NCBI GenBank assembly: GCA_934045075.1
Contig: OW203724.1
Coordinates: forward strand, 19,831,143-19,895,142
DNA: 64,000 nucleotides
Direction: 5' to 3'
From: Yponomeuta sedellus
Taxonomy: Eukaryota > Arthropoda > Insecta > Lepidoptera > Yponomeutidae
Both the position numbers and the translations under genes were made by a program. The notes beneath the pieces were generated by a model that searched no databases, had not been told where the DNA came from, and saw only the letters and a list, made by a program, of their open reading frames with translations. Shown one piece after another: positions 33,795 through 45,129 of this stretch (position 1 is its first letter; the number at the start of each line of letters is the position of its first letter).

Positions 33795-33905
33795 GGGCGC
33801 CCTAGCCTATAAATACGGAGCGTTTTTGTGGCGACGGTCACTTGCAGTTGTGAGCCTGAGGATGCCTCGTGTTAGAGGCGGAACGCGTCGCGTGTTTTCT
33901 CACAC
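33795..33905 (+). promoter_or_regulatory. Promoter-like segment with degenerate hammerhead motif
   Basis: TATAAATA (33808-33815) precedes GTCACTTG (33837) by about 30 bp, TATA-to-initiator spacing. Downstream, CTGAGGA (33856-33862), a 5-bp stem (33864-33868 with 33875-33879) and GGAAC (33880-33884) follow the hammerhead ribozyme order CUGANGA-stem II-GAAAC, with one core change (A to G). 33831-33838 can pair with 33883-33891 around a GTC cleavage triplet, with one bulge. Penelope-like elements are known to carry such motifs, so this may be the terminal repeat of one. Activity is doubtful. Confidence 0.4.
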
Positions 33906-34337
33906 AAGTATTGGTGTCGGTGGCGGTGTGTTCGTGTTTTGCTTCTGGCTGAAAAAGTGGGAGGGAGGGCGGTGCATTAACTAACCGCATGGCCCTTGTG
34001 GGATTTTTGGCAAAGTAATTTTCACATGTTTAAGCTTTAATGGAGTTCCGCAACGTAACGCCTGATTTCATACAATACTAGACTTCTGAAAACCGCTTTT
34101 TAAGGAATACCACTTGCTTACATACCTTACCTTGCATGCATATCTTTGAGGCTGCTTGTTTTGTAATGAAACATAAATAAGTTTTTATGTTTCACAACAA
34201 AGAACAGGCATTAAGTTTTAAAACGCGATATGAAGATAAACTGATGTTCCCAGCATCTAAAATGGCACAAAAGAAATTGCGGCTCTATACTTGCAAAACT
34301 TTATAACAAAATGCCTGTGTAATTTCTAAAATTAAGA
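33906..34337. other. Unassigned spacer
   Basis: The first 80 bp (GT-rich) may belong to the preceding element. Otherwise nothing. Confidence 0.3.
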
Positions 34338-34403
34338 TGAACGATGTTCAAGGGAGATCTGTGTAAATAACCATTTACACAGATCTCCCTTGAACATCGT
34401 TCA
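34338..34403. repeat. Perfect 31-bp inverted repeat
   Basis: Arms 34338-34368 and 34373-34403 are perfect, spacer AACC. The sequence is not SINE-derived as far as I can tell. Confidence 0.97.
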
Positions 34404-34514
34404 GTAAAATTCTGAAAGATAAGAAGTAAATTCACCTTCTAGCTATTTTTATTTACACAGTTCAATTCAATGCAACTGACAAAAATATTATAGTATGGTA
34501 GATGGTCTACGTGT

Positions 34515-35265
34515 AGAAGCGCTCGTGGCCTAGTCAAACCGAGTGATTGGAATGAATACTTGAGTTAAGCAACAACAGGCGCGGTGAAGTGCAGGATGGG
34601 TGACTATCTCGTAACTAGCGCTAGTGGCATTTTTCCGACCGCTTCCGTGCTTCGCAAGGCACGTTAAACCGTTGATGCCGGCTGTCATGTAATGACAGTC
34701 GTTAAGCCACGTCAGAGGCCTTATGGATGGCTTGACAACTTCTGACAGTAAGACCTGCCACTGTCTTACAATCCTATACCAACCCGGACTTGGCCCCCGT
34801 GGTGGAGTATGGCCTAACCCATCTGCGATGCAAGAGGAAACCCGTGCCTAGGGTTGCCAGATTGTATCCAAAAGGAGGGCATGTCCTCCTTTTCCATGTT
34901 TTGTCCTCCCGCCCTCCTTTACCTACTGTAAGTCCTCCTTTTTTAAAAAGTTCAAAATTTTGTGTCCTGCGACGTGCGTGTGGGCATGCGTGGTCAAAAG
35001 TCTAATAGTGAGTTAAATCTTTAATTCTTCCTCAATACAACTTTGAAAACATGACTTGTGAAGATTTTCATAATTATTTGTTGATAAATCAAGAACGTCT
35101 TGCAAAATTGGCAGCGCAGCTAAATTTAAAATTATAAAAAAATCGTTTCATTTGTGAATGTCCTCCTCTTCTACAGAAAACCTCATTTTTGGATCCATAA
35201 TTTATCAAATTATCATCTGGCAACCCTACCTGTGCCCCAGCAGTGGGAACACGCAAGGGTTGACA
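34515..35265 (+). mobile_element. 5S-SINE split by an hAT MITE
   Basis: The SINE runs 34515-34848 and resumes at 35229-35265 (CCTGTGCCCCAGCAGTGGGA). The 5S-like control region is clear at 34562-34604: GAGTTAAGCAACAACAGGCG, CGG, then GGATGGGTGAC. This is the best evidence in the window for a 5S origin of the family. Confidence 0.85.
34849..35228. mobile_element. hAT-type MITE with 8-bp TSD
   Basis: Ends TAGGGTTGCCAGAT and ATCTGGCAACCCTA are perfect inverted repeats. CCCGTGCC (34841-34848) and CCTGTGCC (35229-35236) form the 8-bp duplication expected for hAT. The interior has a short frame MTCEDFHNYLLINQERLAKL that may be transposase debris, but I cannot assign it. Confidence 0.85.
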
Positions 35266-36340
35266 TCAAGATGCTCAAAAGGTTACCGGAACTGATTTCG
35301 GAGAACTTTACATAAATTGATGATGTACCTACGTATTCCAGATAACGTGGTCTTTGTATGAATTGAGAATATAATATGTCTGGCCCCTTACCTGTTCGGC
35401 AAAACTTTTAAATACTTACAAAACATCCTACAAACCTAACTGTAACTCATTCCAATGCAGTACTCATTATAACAGTGAATAGAGTTTGCAGTTGAATGTG
35501 CAAGCAGTAATTTCAGGAACCGCCACATATTATTTACACTTCCACCCCTCAAATATTTTATTAACTGTTCTGGGAACATTCTCATAACGGGGAAACTTGT
35601 TGGCCACTTTGATAAACGGTCTAACATTACACGTAATCCCATGAAATAGAAAGCGTATTTGCGCGGCTCTGGCTGCCCGCGAGATGTTTAGGGAAGAGGG
35701 CGCTATGTACAAATTTCTAATATTTAGATATATTTATTTTTCTTAAACATGCGCGGAAATATAATCATTACTTTTGAATAAAGAACACGCGAAGTATCAT
35801 ATTTACGTAGACTGAAAAACCAACTTCCCGGCGCATTCTTTGAATTTGGAAGAAAGAGCGCACCGGCAATGTTGTATGAAACGGTGTGCTGTTTGAATTT
35901 AGAACTCTTTCATTTATCGTACACATTGCGTTCTCGTGGATGTATAGCCACGAGAACGTAAACGCATCTTACCTTTCGACACAAACTGTAAAATAAAATA
36001 AAAATTGGCGGTAAAGCAGAGTTCGTTGTTATTTGCTTAGTAATAAATTAACTTTGTAAAACGCCCTTTTTCATTTCCTTGCATTTTTTTAAGAAAAGCA
36101 CTATACATGCCTCGGCTGAAATGGCAATTGCCTGTCTCGTGTCATTGAAGTCCTCGCCTGCGGCTCGGCCTTCAAACTCATCCTCGACTTGCAATTGCCT
36201 ATTTCGCCGCCTTTGCAATAATGTACTATTTATTTACTAACGACACAAGAGTAAGGCAGCAATAAATATACTAGATTTTTTAAAATGTCTAGTTAACTCG
36301 TCAATTATATTTGGATCAGATGTGGTATGACCACTGTTAG
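35266..36340. other. Spacer with hairpin and repeat scraps
   Basis: 35929-35958 is an 11-bp perfect hairpin (CGTTCTCGTGG). 36060-36235 holds a lepidopteran-type repeat with GAAATGGCAATTGC mirrored by GCAATTGCCTATTTC. No gene. Confidence 0.4.
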
Positions 36341-36648
36341 GGCGTCGCAGTAAGATTAGGCCCACCACTCGGGCCAAGTGCGGGTAGGTGGAGGATTGTA
36401 CGACAGTGGCGGGCCCCACTGTTAGAAGGCACCAAGCCGCCCATAAAGCTGACATGGCTTAACGACATGATAGCCGGCACCAATGGCTTAACGTGCCTTG
36501 CGAACCATGGATGCGCTCGGAAAAAAATCCACTAGCAGTAGTCACAGGATGGTCACCCATCCAGCAACTAACCGCACCTGTTGTTGCTTAACCCAAATGA
36601 TTGATTCCCTTAGTCACTCGGATCCACTAGGCCCCGAGCGCTTGCGAG
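36341..36648 (-). mobile_element. 5S-SINE copy
   Basis: The minus strand has TGAGTTAAGC-like remnants (GGGTTAAGCAACAACAGGTG), GGATGGGTGACC, GCACGTTAAGCCATTGGTGC and a degraded 3' part. Confidence 0.75.
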
Positions 36649-36702
36649 GACTAAATGTATGTTTTTATTATTCCGCAGCGCTAATATGGATTATTTATTT
36701 TT

Positions 36703-36825
36703 TGGACCACGGATCACAGGTATTCACTCTGTCAATCAGTTGATAAAGAAATGTCGTACCTGCCTTGTTTTTTTGCCTTCGTCGACGTCGAGAACGCATT
36801 TGACATGGTCAAACACTGGGCAAGT
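36703..36825 (+). pseudogene. LINE reverse-transcriptase palm fragment
   Basis: One frame reads GPRITGIHSVNQLIKKCRTC. After a frameshift the next reads FAFVDVENAFDMVKHW, which is RT motif A (F.D...AFD.V). RTE/Jockey-like. Only about 40 residues remain. Confidence 0.6.
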
Positions 36826-37840
36826 GTTGTATTCTCTCCATCACTGTAATACTAACAAAAAGTATGCGGATATCCCTTGAGCGCTTTCAAAAGCGCTTGA
36901 CAGTCTGACTAGCCCAGTAAATAGCAAAAGGGGCACAAGGGTCAACGCCAAGGTTAAATCATCTCGCCAAAGCGCTTTACTTTTTTCTATCCTGAAATTA
37001 TAGTAAGTGTAAATTTTGAGCTTTTTGTTCAACTTAGAAATGATTTTTTTTTTACTTCATGTGTTCTTTACTTACAGGTATGCGAGAACAAGAACTAAAC
37101 GGAGGAACGCTACCAAGTAGGAGTATAGTGTGCATCGATATATAGTAGACACCACATAATTGAGACGCCTCAATTCTTTGATATGATACATTTTGTTTTT
37201 GCGAGAAATAAGAAATAACATTACTCGTGCCAAAAAGTAATTTCCGAACTTTTTTTGTAGATAACGTCTTCTTCCTTAGGACGGTAATATTGTTTATGTC
37301 AAGCGGAGAACAAGGGGGCCAGGAAAAAGATTTCCTTTTCTTCGGTTATCATCTCGCACAGCCGGCAAAGGCTTATGGAATAATCCAATCGTCCGTTGAG
37401 GGCACAGTACAAACATACTCTGTTTGCGAAGCTTGAACTACGCACCGGCGACGTTAGAGGAATATTCTGGAGGTCCTAATTTCAACATGTTCTATAAAAT
37501 TTAAGGAGAAAATATCTAAAAATATATTTTTAAAATTAATTCGCGTCACATCTGATGGTCTCGTAATAAATTCAATAAATACGATTTAACATAGACGGAA
37601 TTCTTATGGCTAGCCGTCACTAAAGCAAAGTACCTTAAATATTGTAAATAGGATATTGCTTTATCGTGACTAAGCTGAATAAAATAATATTTTAAAGGTA
37701 AATAATAAACTGCATTATTTTTTGATTTAACCGCCCATGTCAAGTAATACAATTTTTTTTTTAAACTATATTTTAGTTTAAAAATGAAATAACCAAAATA
37801 TTTGTCTACAATATTTAATGTGTGTTCACTTCATGTCTCA
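36826..37840. other. Unassigned spacer
   Basis: An open frame at 37227-37436 is not recognisable. The rest is AT-rich. Confidence 0.3.
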
Positions 37841-37842
37841 TA

Positions 37843-37969
37843 GGGGCAGTATGAATTAAGAATTTCTCTGAGTAAATAGTTAACTGTAGTAAATTACTCA
37901 GAATAAGCGTAACAGAAAGTTACTTATATTAACTTACACACGTAACAGTTACTTACAGTAACCAGCCCA
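37843..37969. mobile_element. MITE family M1 copy
   Basis: TA-flanked; left GGGCAGTATGAATTAAGAAT, right GTTACTTACAGTAACCAGCC. Internal AGCGTAACAGAAAGTTAC is shared with 638-788. Confidence 0.6.
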
Positions 37970-38435
37970 TAGTCGATGCCCTATAAGGATCCCCGTAAAA
38001 ATGCAGGGGTTACTCTTATCGCGACTCTATGAATTTTACAAAAACCTAAATATTGATTCCTTTTACAATTTCAACAACAATTTATGCATAGATCAAAACT
38101 CGGTGTCAAGCAATTCATTCAAAACTTGATTTATGTGAAAGACGTTTATTTTTTGAAGACTACATGTTTTATTCCCGGAGGATGCTGTAGTGTATTTAAG
38201 TAAACAGTCGTATTTATATTGTTCTGTCCGAATTTCCGTCTAGTTTGTCATTCGTGATTATGTAATATTTAAGTCATTTGGTTGTACGTTATTCTGGTAA
38301 TCCGTGAAAGAGCTTTTGGGATGCAAACACGTGTACACAATAAACGTGAAACATTTTAAACAAACTGAAAAGGCAAACTACGATGTGGCTCCGAAAGCCA
38401 ACAAACGGCCTTCGAAAGGAATCCAGCAGGCGAAC

Positions 38436-39139
38436 TAGGGATGCGAAAATATATATCGATAATTATTCTAAACAGTATAAGTGGATTAAGTTAGAAGCAG
38501 TTGGTAGATATTTTCAAATTAAAACTATATTTTCCTTTTTTTTATTTAAACGCTCGTTAAATTTTGGAGGTTCTTAGACAGCTTTATGTGTTCATGTAAT
38601 TTAATTGGCTCTCTAATTTAGATGGCTATCAGATCTTATGACTATTTTGTATTTTGTTCATATGCCTTAGTTAACCTAACAATTATTTCCTATCTAATAA
38701 TATTGAAATTTAAAATTTTACTGAATTGTTGATTGAGAATTTAAGGTATTGCTAATCTAATTAAATTTTGGTTTAAAAAATCAGCAAACTAATGCATTTA
38801 CTAATATTATTCTGAATTGTCATAAATACTAAAATAATTATTTATTTAGTAAGTTATTTAATTAGAACTTCGATGAGCTAATTTAACTTTTACTGACACA
38901 ATTTTGAATGTTGTATAGTCATGTAAAGATGTTTTACGCTGAATTTTACATTAGAATAAGTATTTTTTAAAATAAATATAAAAATACTGTTGAAGTAGCT
39001 AATAACAAATTATAGATTTCTAAAAAAGACATCAGTTATGAAATATTTATATCATATGGACAGTAATTATAAATAATTTTATGAAAAATATTTTTAGTTA
39101 AGATTTTTGTACCTTATCGATAAATATTGACCAAGCCTA
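38436..39139. mobile_element. Possible hAT-like TIR element, AT-rich
   Basis: TAGGGATGCGAAAATATATA with TCGATAA on the left resembles the reversed right end (TAGGCTTGGTCAATATTTAT with CGATAA). The flanking 8-mers AGGCGAAC and GGGCAAGC agree at 5 of 8 positions. The interior is extremely AT-rich and non-coding. Confidence 0.4.
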
Positions 39140-39502
39140 GGGCAAGCAACAAACGATACGTACACGAGGAAATACAGATTCAAACGAAATCCAACAATAC
39201 CATCGTCAAATAAACTACAAAAGCCTGTTAGGGTGACTGTGCATGTGCAATATTGTAATTTTTATTTATTTATTCTATTTCATTTAATTTAGCTATACTT
39301 TCAATTCTATATTTTTAATCGCGGTATATAATTAATTTATTCAGAGATCACAAATATACTTCAATGTAACATCAATAATACCGTTGTATCAAAATATAGT
39401 ATCAAATATATTGCGTTCTACAATATAAATAGAGATACTATATTTTTCTAAAATATTAATATACATAATATATTGCCGAATTAAAATCACGGTACAAAAC
39501 TA
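39140..39502. other. Unassigned AT-rich spacer
   Basis: Nothing recognised. Confidence 0.3.
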
Positions 39503-39640
39503 TTGGCCGGCTTCTGAATTGAGAATTTTACAAAGTAAATACTTAAGTAGCGTTCTGTCATGCTCTATGCTGAGATATTCGAGGAGACAGCACTACATTT
39601 AAGTATTTACTTAGCGAAATTCTTAATTAGAGACTAGCCT
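39503..39640. mobile_element. MITE family M1 copy
   Basis: CTTCTGAATTGAGAATTTTA on the left, TTTAAGTATTTACTTAGCGA and AATTCTTAATTAG on the right, with GAGACAGCACTACATT shared with the 24239 copy. Confidence 0.65.
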
Positions 39641-40110
39641 TATGTCTTGATTTTAATTAACGCGAACTACTTACTCACAACTGATTCAGTAGACTTTCTA
39701 AATTTTTCAATCATGCTTCGGGCATCCGACGAAAAGTTCGCGCGTGGCTCAAACGCTTAGTGAACATTTACCCTAATAGAACTGGCGAGCAAGAATACCA
39801 CGTAAACACAGTGAAAAATGGACGCCATTGCGCGTAGGTGGGTACAGTCCAGAACACATCAACTTTTGCATAAGTGGACTCAGTTCGGATACGCTACGGC
39901 TGACCTTACGAGTAAACGTACATGTGCTGTCGACTGTATATTTGGGAATACTAAGGTGCATATTTTTTGGTTCAAATCTCGCACCTATTTCACAACAAGA
40001 GCTACCCTAGGACACCTAAAGTGTCACTACGAACGAACAAACTAGTATTTATATTTCCAGATAAACGGTCAGTTAAACTGGCCAAAAATGCGCTGTTACG
40101 GTCTTGTTAA

Positions 40111-40248
40111 GCCAGTTATTCACGGTCTTAGTACGCTGAGACCGAGTGCCCCATCCGAGTAAACTAATGCTTATGATTGGACGGTTTTTCGTGACAGCAC
40201 CAAAATGGCGCACTCGGTCCGAGTTCACTAAGACCGTGAAAACGCAGC
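40111..40248. mobile_element. TTAA-flanked MITE (piggyBac-like target)
   Basis: TTAA at 40107-40110 and 40249-40252. Inside, TTCACGGTCTTAGT and ACTCGGTCC-type blocks are mirrored at the other end. The TTAA target fits piggyBac-type mobilisation, but the terminal bases are not the usual CCC. Confidence 0.55.
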
Positions 40249-40252
40249 TTAA

Positions 40253-40899
40253 GTAATATTCTCTATGCTTGCTACTGGCTGTGAGCGATGCGTGAATGTA
40301 AAGACACCTGTTTGAGTAAGGTTTGGTGAATCTAATTTAAATAGCAATTGTTACTACTAAATGTTTCACCCATGTCTAAGCTAACAATAAATATTGTAGA
40401 TTCTTGTATGACTTTAGAGCAAAATTACTAAATTTGTGGTCAAACTGCATAATACATTGCATTAATACAACTGCATAATAGAGTGCATAATATCTTAGGT
40501 ATTTATTAACTTGGCACCATCTAATGATGGTAACTTATGCCTGTGTATAAGTTACCATGTACCATGCGAAAGGTTCCGGCATCGAACTGAAATAAGCAAT
40601 GTATGTGTCTGTATGTAAATGTTATGTTGTTATGTTATGGTGCCAAGGTTGGGTATTTTGACTCACAAGTCACAACCCGTAAAAGTAATGGTGTTTTATT
40701 AGAACAGTAACTTGTGTATTTTCAAACACCGAATACCAATGAAACTTTTTCACTATGCTGAGAAAACATAAATATAGGTTTGACCGTTTTAAGAATTACA
40801 AATAAAAGTTTTTTAGAAAATTCTATGAGAAAGCCCATGAGTCTCTGTTTACTGTTTACTGCACGATTAAACCATGGTTTAGTAACCAAAGTTTAATTG
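40253..40899. other. Spacer with SINE-C tail and hairpin
   Basis: 40527-40558 is a 12-bp perfect hairpin (ATGGTAACTTAT). 40590-40640 is a SINE-C tail (AAGCAATGTATGTGTCTGTA). Otherwise unassigned. Confidence 0.4.
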
Positions 40900-41099
40900 A
40901 CGACCTCTGTGGCGTAGCGGTAGCGCGTCTGCCTACCATGCAAGAGGTCCCGGGTTCGAATCCCGGCTGGGAACAAAAAAACCCAGGTCTTGGATGTTTA
41001 CATGTTTGTGAGGTCGTTGTTTCTGGTTCCCACGACACAGGGTATCCTAGTGTGGGGCCAGAAGCAATGTATGTGCTTGTATGTAAATTTTATGTTATG
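40900..41099 (+). mobile_element. SINE-C, nearly complete
   Basis: Head CGACCTCTGTGGCGTAGCGG, B-box GGGTTCGAATCCCGG, body CCAGGTCTTGGATGTTTACA, tail ATGTATGTGCTTGTATGTAA. TTAATTG flanks (40893-40899 and 41100-41106) are the probable target duplication. Confidence 0.85.
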
Positions 41100-41334
41100 T
41101 TAATTGCAATTCAGCATGTCGTTTGTAAGTTAATACCAAACTACGTTTAAATACAATACGTTTACGGTGTAAAATAAAGAATATTCTTTCTCATCTTACG
41201 TTTGTGTCTGTATCGTATAGAGTTATATAATGGCATCGATTGTAATCATAGATCAATTATGTGAATATCTCTAGAGGGCACTGACACCTGTATCACAGAT
41301 TTTACCCACCGGCTTCAAAGTCCACTCAAACCAT

Positions 41335-42112
41335 GTAATTTTAATTAAAACTGTTTTTATACGGATTTATGCTCGTTTATTACATTTTTACAATTTTCCA
41401 ACGTTCCGGCACTTTTTCAGGTGCCGTGGTCCCGGATGACTGAGGTGACAGGTGTCTTTTAGAAATCATTAACGGTTAGTTTACTACCCTCGGCAAAAAT
41501 TACAAAATTTAATTATGAAGTTACGTTCCAAAATAGACAAACCAATTATTTTTTATATAAAGTCAACAATATTGATTATTAGTAATTGAAGTTAAAATTA
41601 AATTTATAAACTAATTACTTTATATGAACTTAAAGATACCGATTATTAATTGAAATTAAATTTATTTTTATTATTTATTCTACAGTCACACTTTTAGCAA
41701 GGGGGTCTCATGCACTTAAGCACTGGTTCCCATGCTACCGGTATGTTCCAACCACGATCTTTATTAAAATTTGGATGCCGGCGGATCTCTATTGCCTCAC
41801 GTATCATTCTAGGGAAGAAACGGTCTTCTTGGGCTAGAACTTTAATTTTATCGAAATGTATAAAGTGGTTGGTACCGCTAAGTGTATGCTCGCTGACTGC
41901 AGATCTACCAGAGCGCTTATGTTTCACATCAGCGATATGTTCCTTCACCCGCTCAGCTACGAGTATGGTACGCTTCGTTTGACCAATGTACGAGGAACCA
42001 CATTCACAGTCAAGCTTGTATACTCCTGCCTCTTGTAAGGGAATCCTGTGCTTGACACTTCGCATGAATTGGTGTATCTTTCTTGGCGGCTGGTAGATGG
42101 TTCTGATGTTAT
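41335..42112 (-). pseudogene. Penelope-like element 3' part with GIY-YIG domain
   Basis: The minus-strand frame 42065-41694 (123 codons) contains GVYKLDCECGSSYIGQTKR, the GVY...YIG signature of the GIY-YIG endonuclease that ends Penelope-like retroelements. It is followed by EHTLSGTNHFIHFDKIKVL, EDRFFPRMIREAIEIRRHPN and NKDRGWNIPVAWEPVL. Upstream in frame, IRTIYQPPRKIHQFMRSVKH joins it to the lost RT domain. Below 41690 the minus strand carries ACGGCACCTGAAAAAGTGCC and GGAACGTTGG, similar to the non-coding end of such elements. The RT is missing, so it is a 5'-truncated copy. Confidence 0.8.
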
Positions 42113-42149
42113 TTTGCTATATTAAAATGTATGAACTATATATAATCTT

Positions 42150-42255
42150 TATTGCAAACCATCTATTGGAAATATTATTACATGACATTGTTACAAAGGC
42201 GAACTTATTTCTAAGAGAGATCTCTTCCAGCCTACCTTAGCAGTGGGTGTTTAAA
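42150..42255 (-). mobile_element. LINE 3'-end fragment
   Basis: The minus strand has AGGCTGGAAGAGATCTCTCT, then AAATAAGTTCGCCTTTGTAAC and an A-rich end. Confidence 0.5.
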
Positions 42256-42779
42256 ATGAGATAACGGAAAGAAGGGAGAAATATTTATAGCTACATAAAT
42301 TATTTATTGAATAATTAAGACAAATTATGTTATACTATAATTTCTGTTATGATAACAATAATTGAATGTTACTCTTAATTAATGCCTTAATAATATCAAT
42401 AAAACAATTTCAAATACTACAATTTTAATGTCATCATTATCAGTTGCTACCCACTACTCGACTGCCTTGACCAAACCATATCTCACTTTACGCCCGACTC
42501 AACGATATCATCCGACCACTGGGTTGCTGGTCTGCCCACTGACTATCGTCTTCCCACCTAGCGATGTATCCCGCCTATTTCCACTTCAACCTCGAGACTC
42601 TTTTGCCAATATCGTTTATCTTTGTCCGATGGATGACGACATTGAAGAGGAATAATAGTAATGTTATAAAAATATGAAGTTTGTGAAGGTAAGAAAAGAA
42701 AACAGTCTTAAGCAAAGATTGGCGCTTAAGTGCGCTTCAATAATACGGACCTAAGACATTTATTGCGTTGCAATCAAGC
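42256..42779. other. Spacer with LINE tail remnant
   Basis: 42428-42610 (GCTACCCACTACTCGACTGC, CATCCGACCACTGGGTTGCT) resembles the reverse complement of a LINE end also seen at 51390-51510. No gene. Confidence 0.35.
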
Positions 42780-43009
42780 GTAAGCGCTTCCGTGCTTCGT
42801 TAGGCACGTTAAGCCGTTGGTGCTGGCTGTCATGTAATGACAGTCGCTAAGCAATGTCAGATTGATAACTTCTGACAGTAAGCCACGCCACTGTCTTACA
42901 ATCCTCCACCAACCCGGACTTGGCCCCCGTGGTGGAGTATAGCTTAACCTACCTGCGATGCAGGAAGAGACCCGTGCCACAGCAGTGAGGACATACAAGG
43001 TTGATATCG
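42780..43009 (+). mobile_element. 5S-SINE, head truncated
   Basis: TTCCGTGCTTCGTTAGGCAC, then GTCATGTAATGACAGTCGCT, then CCCGGACTTGGCCCCCGTGG to ACATACAAGGTTGATATCG. Confidence 0.75.
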
Positions 43010-44812
43010 ATGCAATGGTAATAAGAATAGTACAAACGGACTCTGTGGAGGCACGGAGTTTGCCGGGACAGTTTGTTGTTATATAGATAGATAGAAATAC
43101 CAAACACTATTTCACAGCCAGAAAGCTATAGAACTAACTGTGAATTTTGTTATATGACCAGGACAAATTATATGCCCGACTGCCACACTACAAGCACCTG
43201 CCATGCTAAAAGCTAATCCGTGTTCAAATGCCAATACTGCGCGCGTGATTCCCCGTAACTCCCCCGAAGTAATGAATAAAATTCAGTAGTTAGTATTTTG
43301 GAGTGCCCGAGCAAGTTCACGAGCTTATCATGATTTATTCATATACGCGTGAAACTTGATGAATTTTACTCTGAAGGAATTTTTAGTTCGCTCCGGCCTT
43401 AAGGATCGTTCACACTACTCTATCTGAAATAAGGATTCCCAGCCCAATGTATGTAGAGATATTTAACGTGGTAACATAATGTAAAGAAAATAAAATATCT
43501 GCCAAGCGCGAGTCGCACTTGTCCGTACAACAATTTTACTTTTATTCGGTTCGGGATCCTTCCCAGCGGTGTCTGACTCGCACTTGACTAATTTTAATTA
43601 TTTATTTTTATATCCTTGAGAATAAACTATCAGCAAACTAAGTTTAGCGCTTGTTTGTATTACTTAGTGTTTTTAACATCGAGCAAAAATCTTTTTGTGT
43701 TATTTTTCCCCCTTAACGCTTTTTATAATTTATATAGCTCAATCTTTCAGTAGAACACATATTTAAACCAAGTAAGTAAATCTGGATTAAAGTTAATAAT
43801 ATGTTGTGCTGAAACATATTAATAAACGTGTGCAAATAAATACATAGTGAATATCACAGTTTATAGATAATTTTCAAAATAGTTCAGTAAACAATCAAAA
43901 ATAAATTAAGATATTTGATATTTTGTACTAAGTCTACGAGCGTTGATCATCCACAGGGGTACAAATTTAAAATAATAGATGTTTAAAGAGAGTTGATACA
44001 ATTTTGCTGTTTAATTGAACTTGCATTATTAAATTAATTTTAATTGTATTACATTTTGTGAAAATTCCTACTTTCTTAATACAGTTATAGAGGTGCAACC
44101 TTCACAGATTAGATAAAGATATGCTACGTGCATATAATAGAGGTATAATAGGGTCCTGTTGACTCCCTACTGAACCTCAGAAATAGTTGAAAATTAATGT
44201 ACATATAAATTATTAAAAACAATGCATTTATTAAGCATGTTTGAAAATACCCTAAAACAGTTGAAAGTTAAGGTACATTAGAATTACCATGAGTTAACAA
44301 TAACTCGGCAAAGTTACTCTAAAATACAAATTTATATTAATCATGTTGACAAACTTCAGGTCTCAAAGCCACACTCTTTATTCACAACGACGCCCAATGT
44401 GCCCTCCACTTCTATACAGGGCATGTCTTAACGAATCGATCACAAATAATAATAACTGGAAAGACTCTCGCAATACCCGCGATCTGCACGGTGCTCAAGG
44501 ATCGATGTAAAGGCGTTATAGCTGATTTACATAGTTCCAGTGGCTGCGTCCAGTAGCACTTTATAGTGCAAAATTGGCACTGGATTATTGTGAACGCATT
44601 TCGAGTTATAGAGCTTTCTTTTTATTTTTATTAGATCAAGAAAAATATGTTTTATATTACGACTTTTTGTGACTGCAGTTATTTCTAGGCTTAGTCTGTA
44701 GCCTCACTTGAACTCAGCAAATAAATGAAAGAAAGAAAGACATTTATTGGAACAAATTAACACATCACAGGAAAGAAAAGGCATACCACTCATAGATGCA
44801 TACATAGAAAAC
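43010..44812. other. AT-rich spacer with scraps
   Basis: 43495-43610 holds two pieces of the GGAACCC-type lepidopteran repeat (GCGAGTCGCACTTGTCCGTA). 44735-44800 looks like a LINE end (ACATTTATTGGAACAAATTA). No gene is recognised. Confidence 0.35.
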
Positions 44813-44824
44813 AAGAATAATGTG

Positions 44825-44989
44825 AAAAACCAATTTAGAGGCGAAAAGCCAGCGCTCTACCAATTGCGCTGGCACAGATAGCCATAGGTAGCGGGTTCAA
44901 ATCCCGGCATGGGTGAAATTTTTAGCCTCTAAATAGGTTTTTAAATTTGTCCTTAGCACAAGTTAGTGCATTAAAACTAAAAATAGTAT
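44825..44989 (+). mobile_element. Short SINE-A with inverted 5' end and 12-bp TSD
   Basis: AAGAATAATGTG flanks (44813-44824 and 44990-45001). The 5' end AAAAACCAATTTAGAGGCGA is the inverted tail. GCCAGCGC..GCGCTGGC forms a hairpin at the junction. The B-box GGGTTCAAATCCCGG and the full tail TTAGTGCATTAAAACTAAAA follow. Confidence 0.9.
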
Positions 44990-45129
44990 AAGAATAATGT
45001 GGCTTGTTCTTGTTTTATGTGGCCTAAACGCTGCCACTTATGGTTGACTCGTGTTGTTCCGCCGTTGAACGCGGGCTGACTCGGGCACTTCCGTCCTCAG
45101 AGTCGTCATTCAGAACGATTGTTCTGATT

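Noticed and set aside
38383..38577. Basic 64-codon frame starting MWLRKPTNG
   Set aside because: It crosses the left end of a candidate hAT-like element and shows no known motif.
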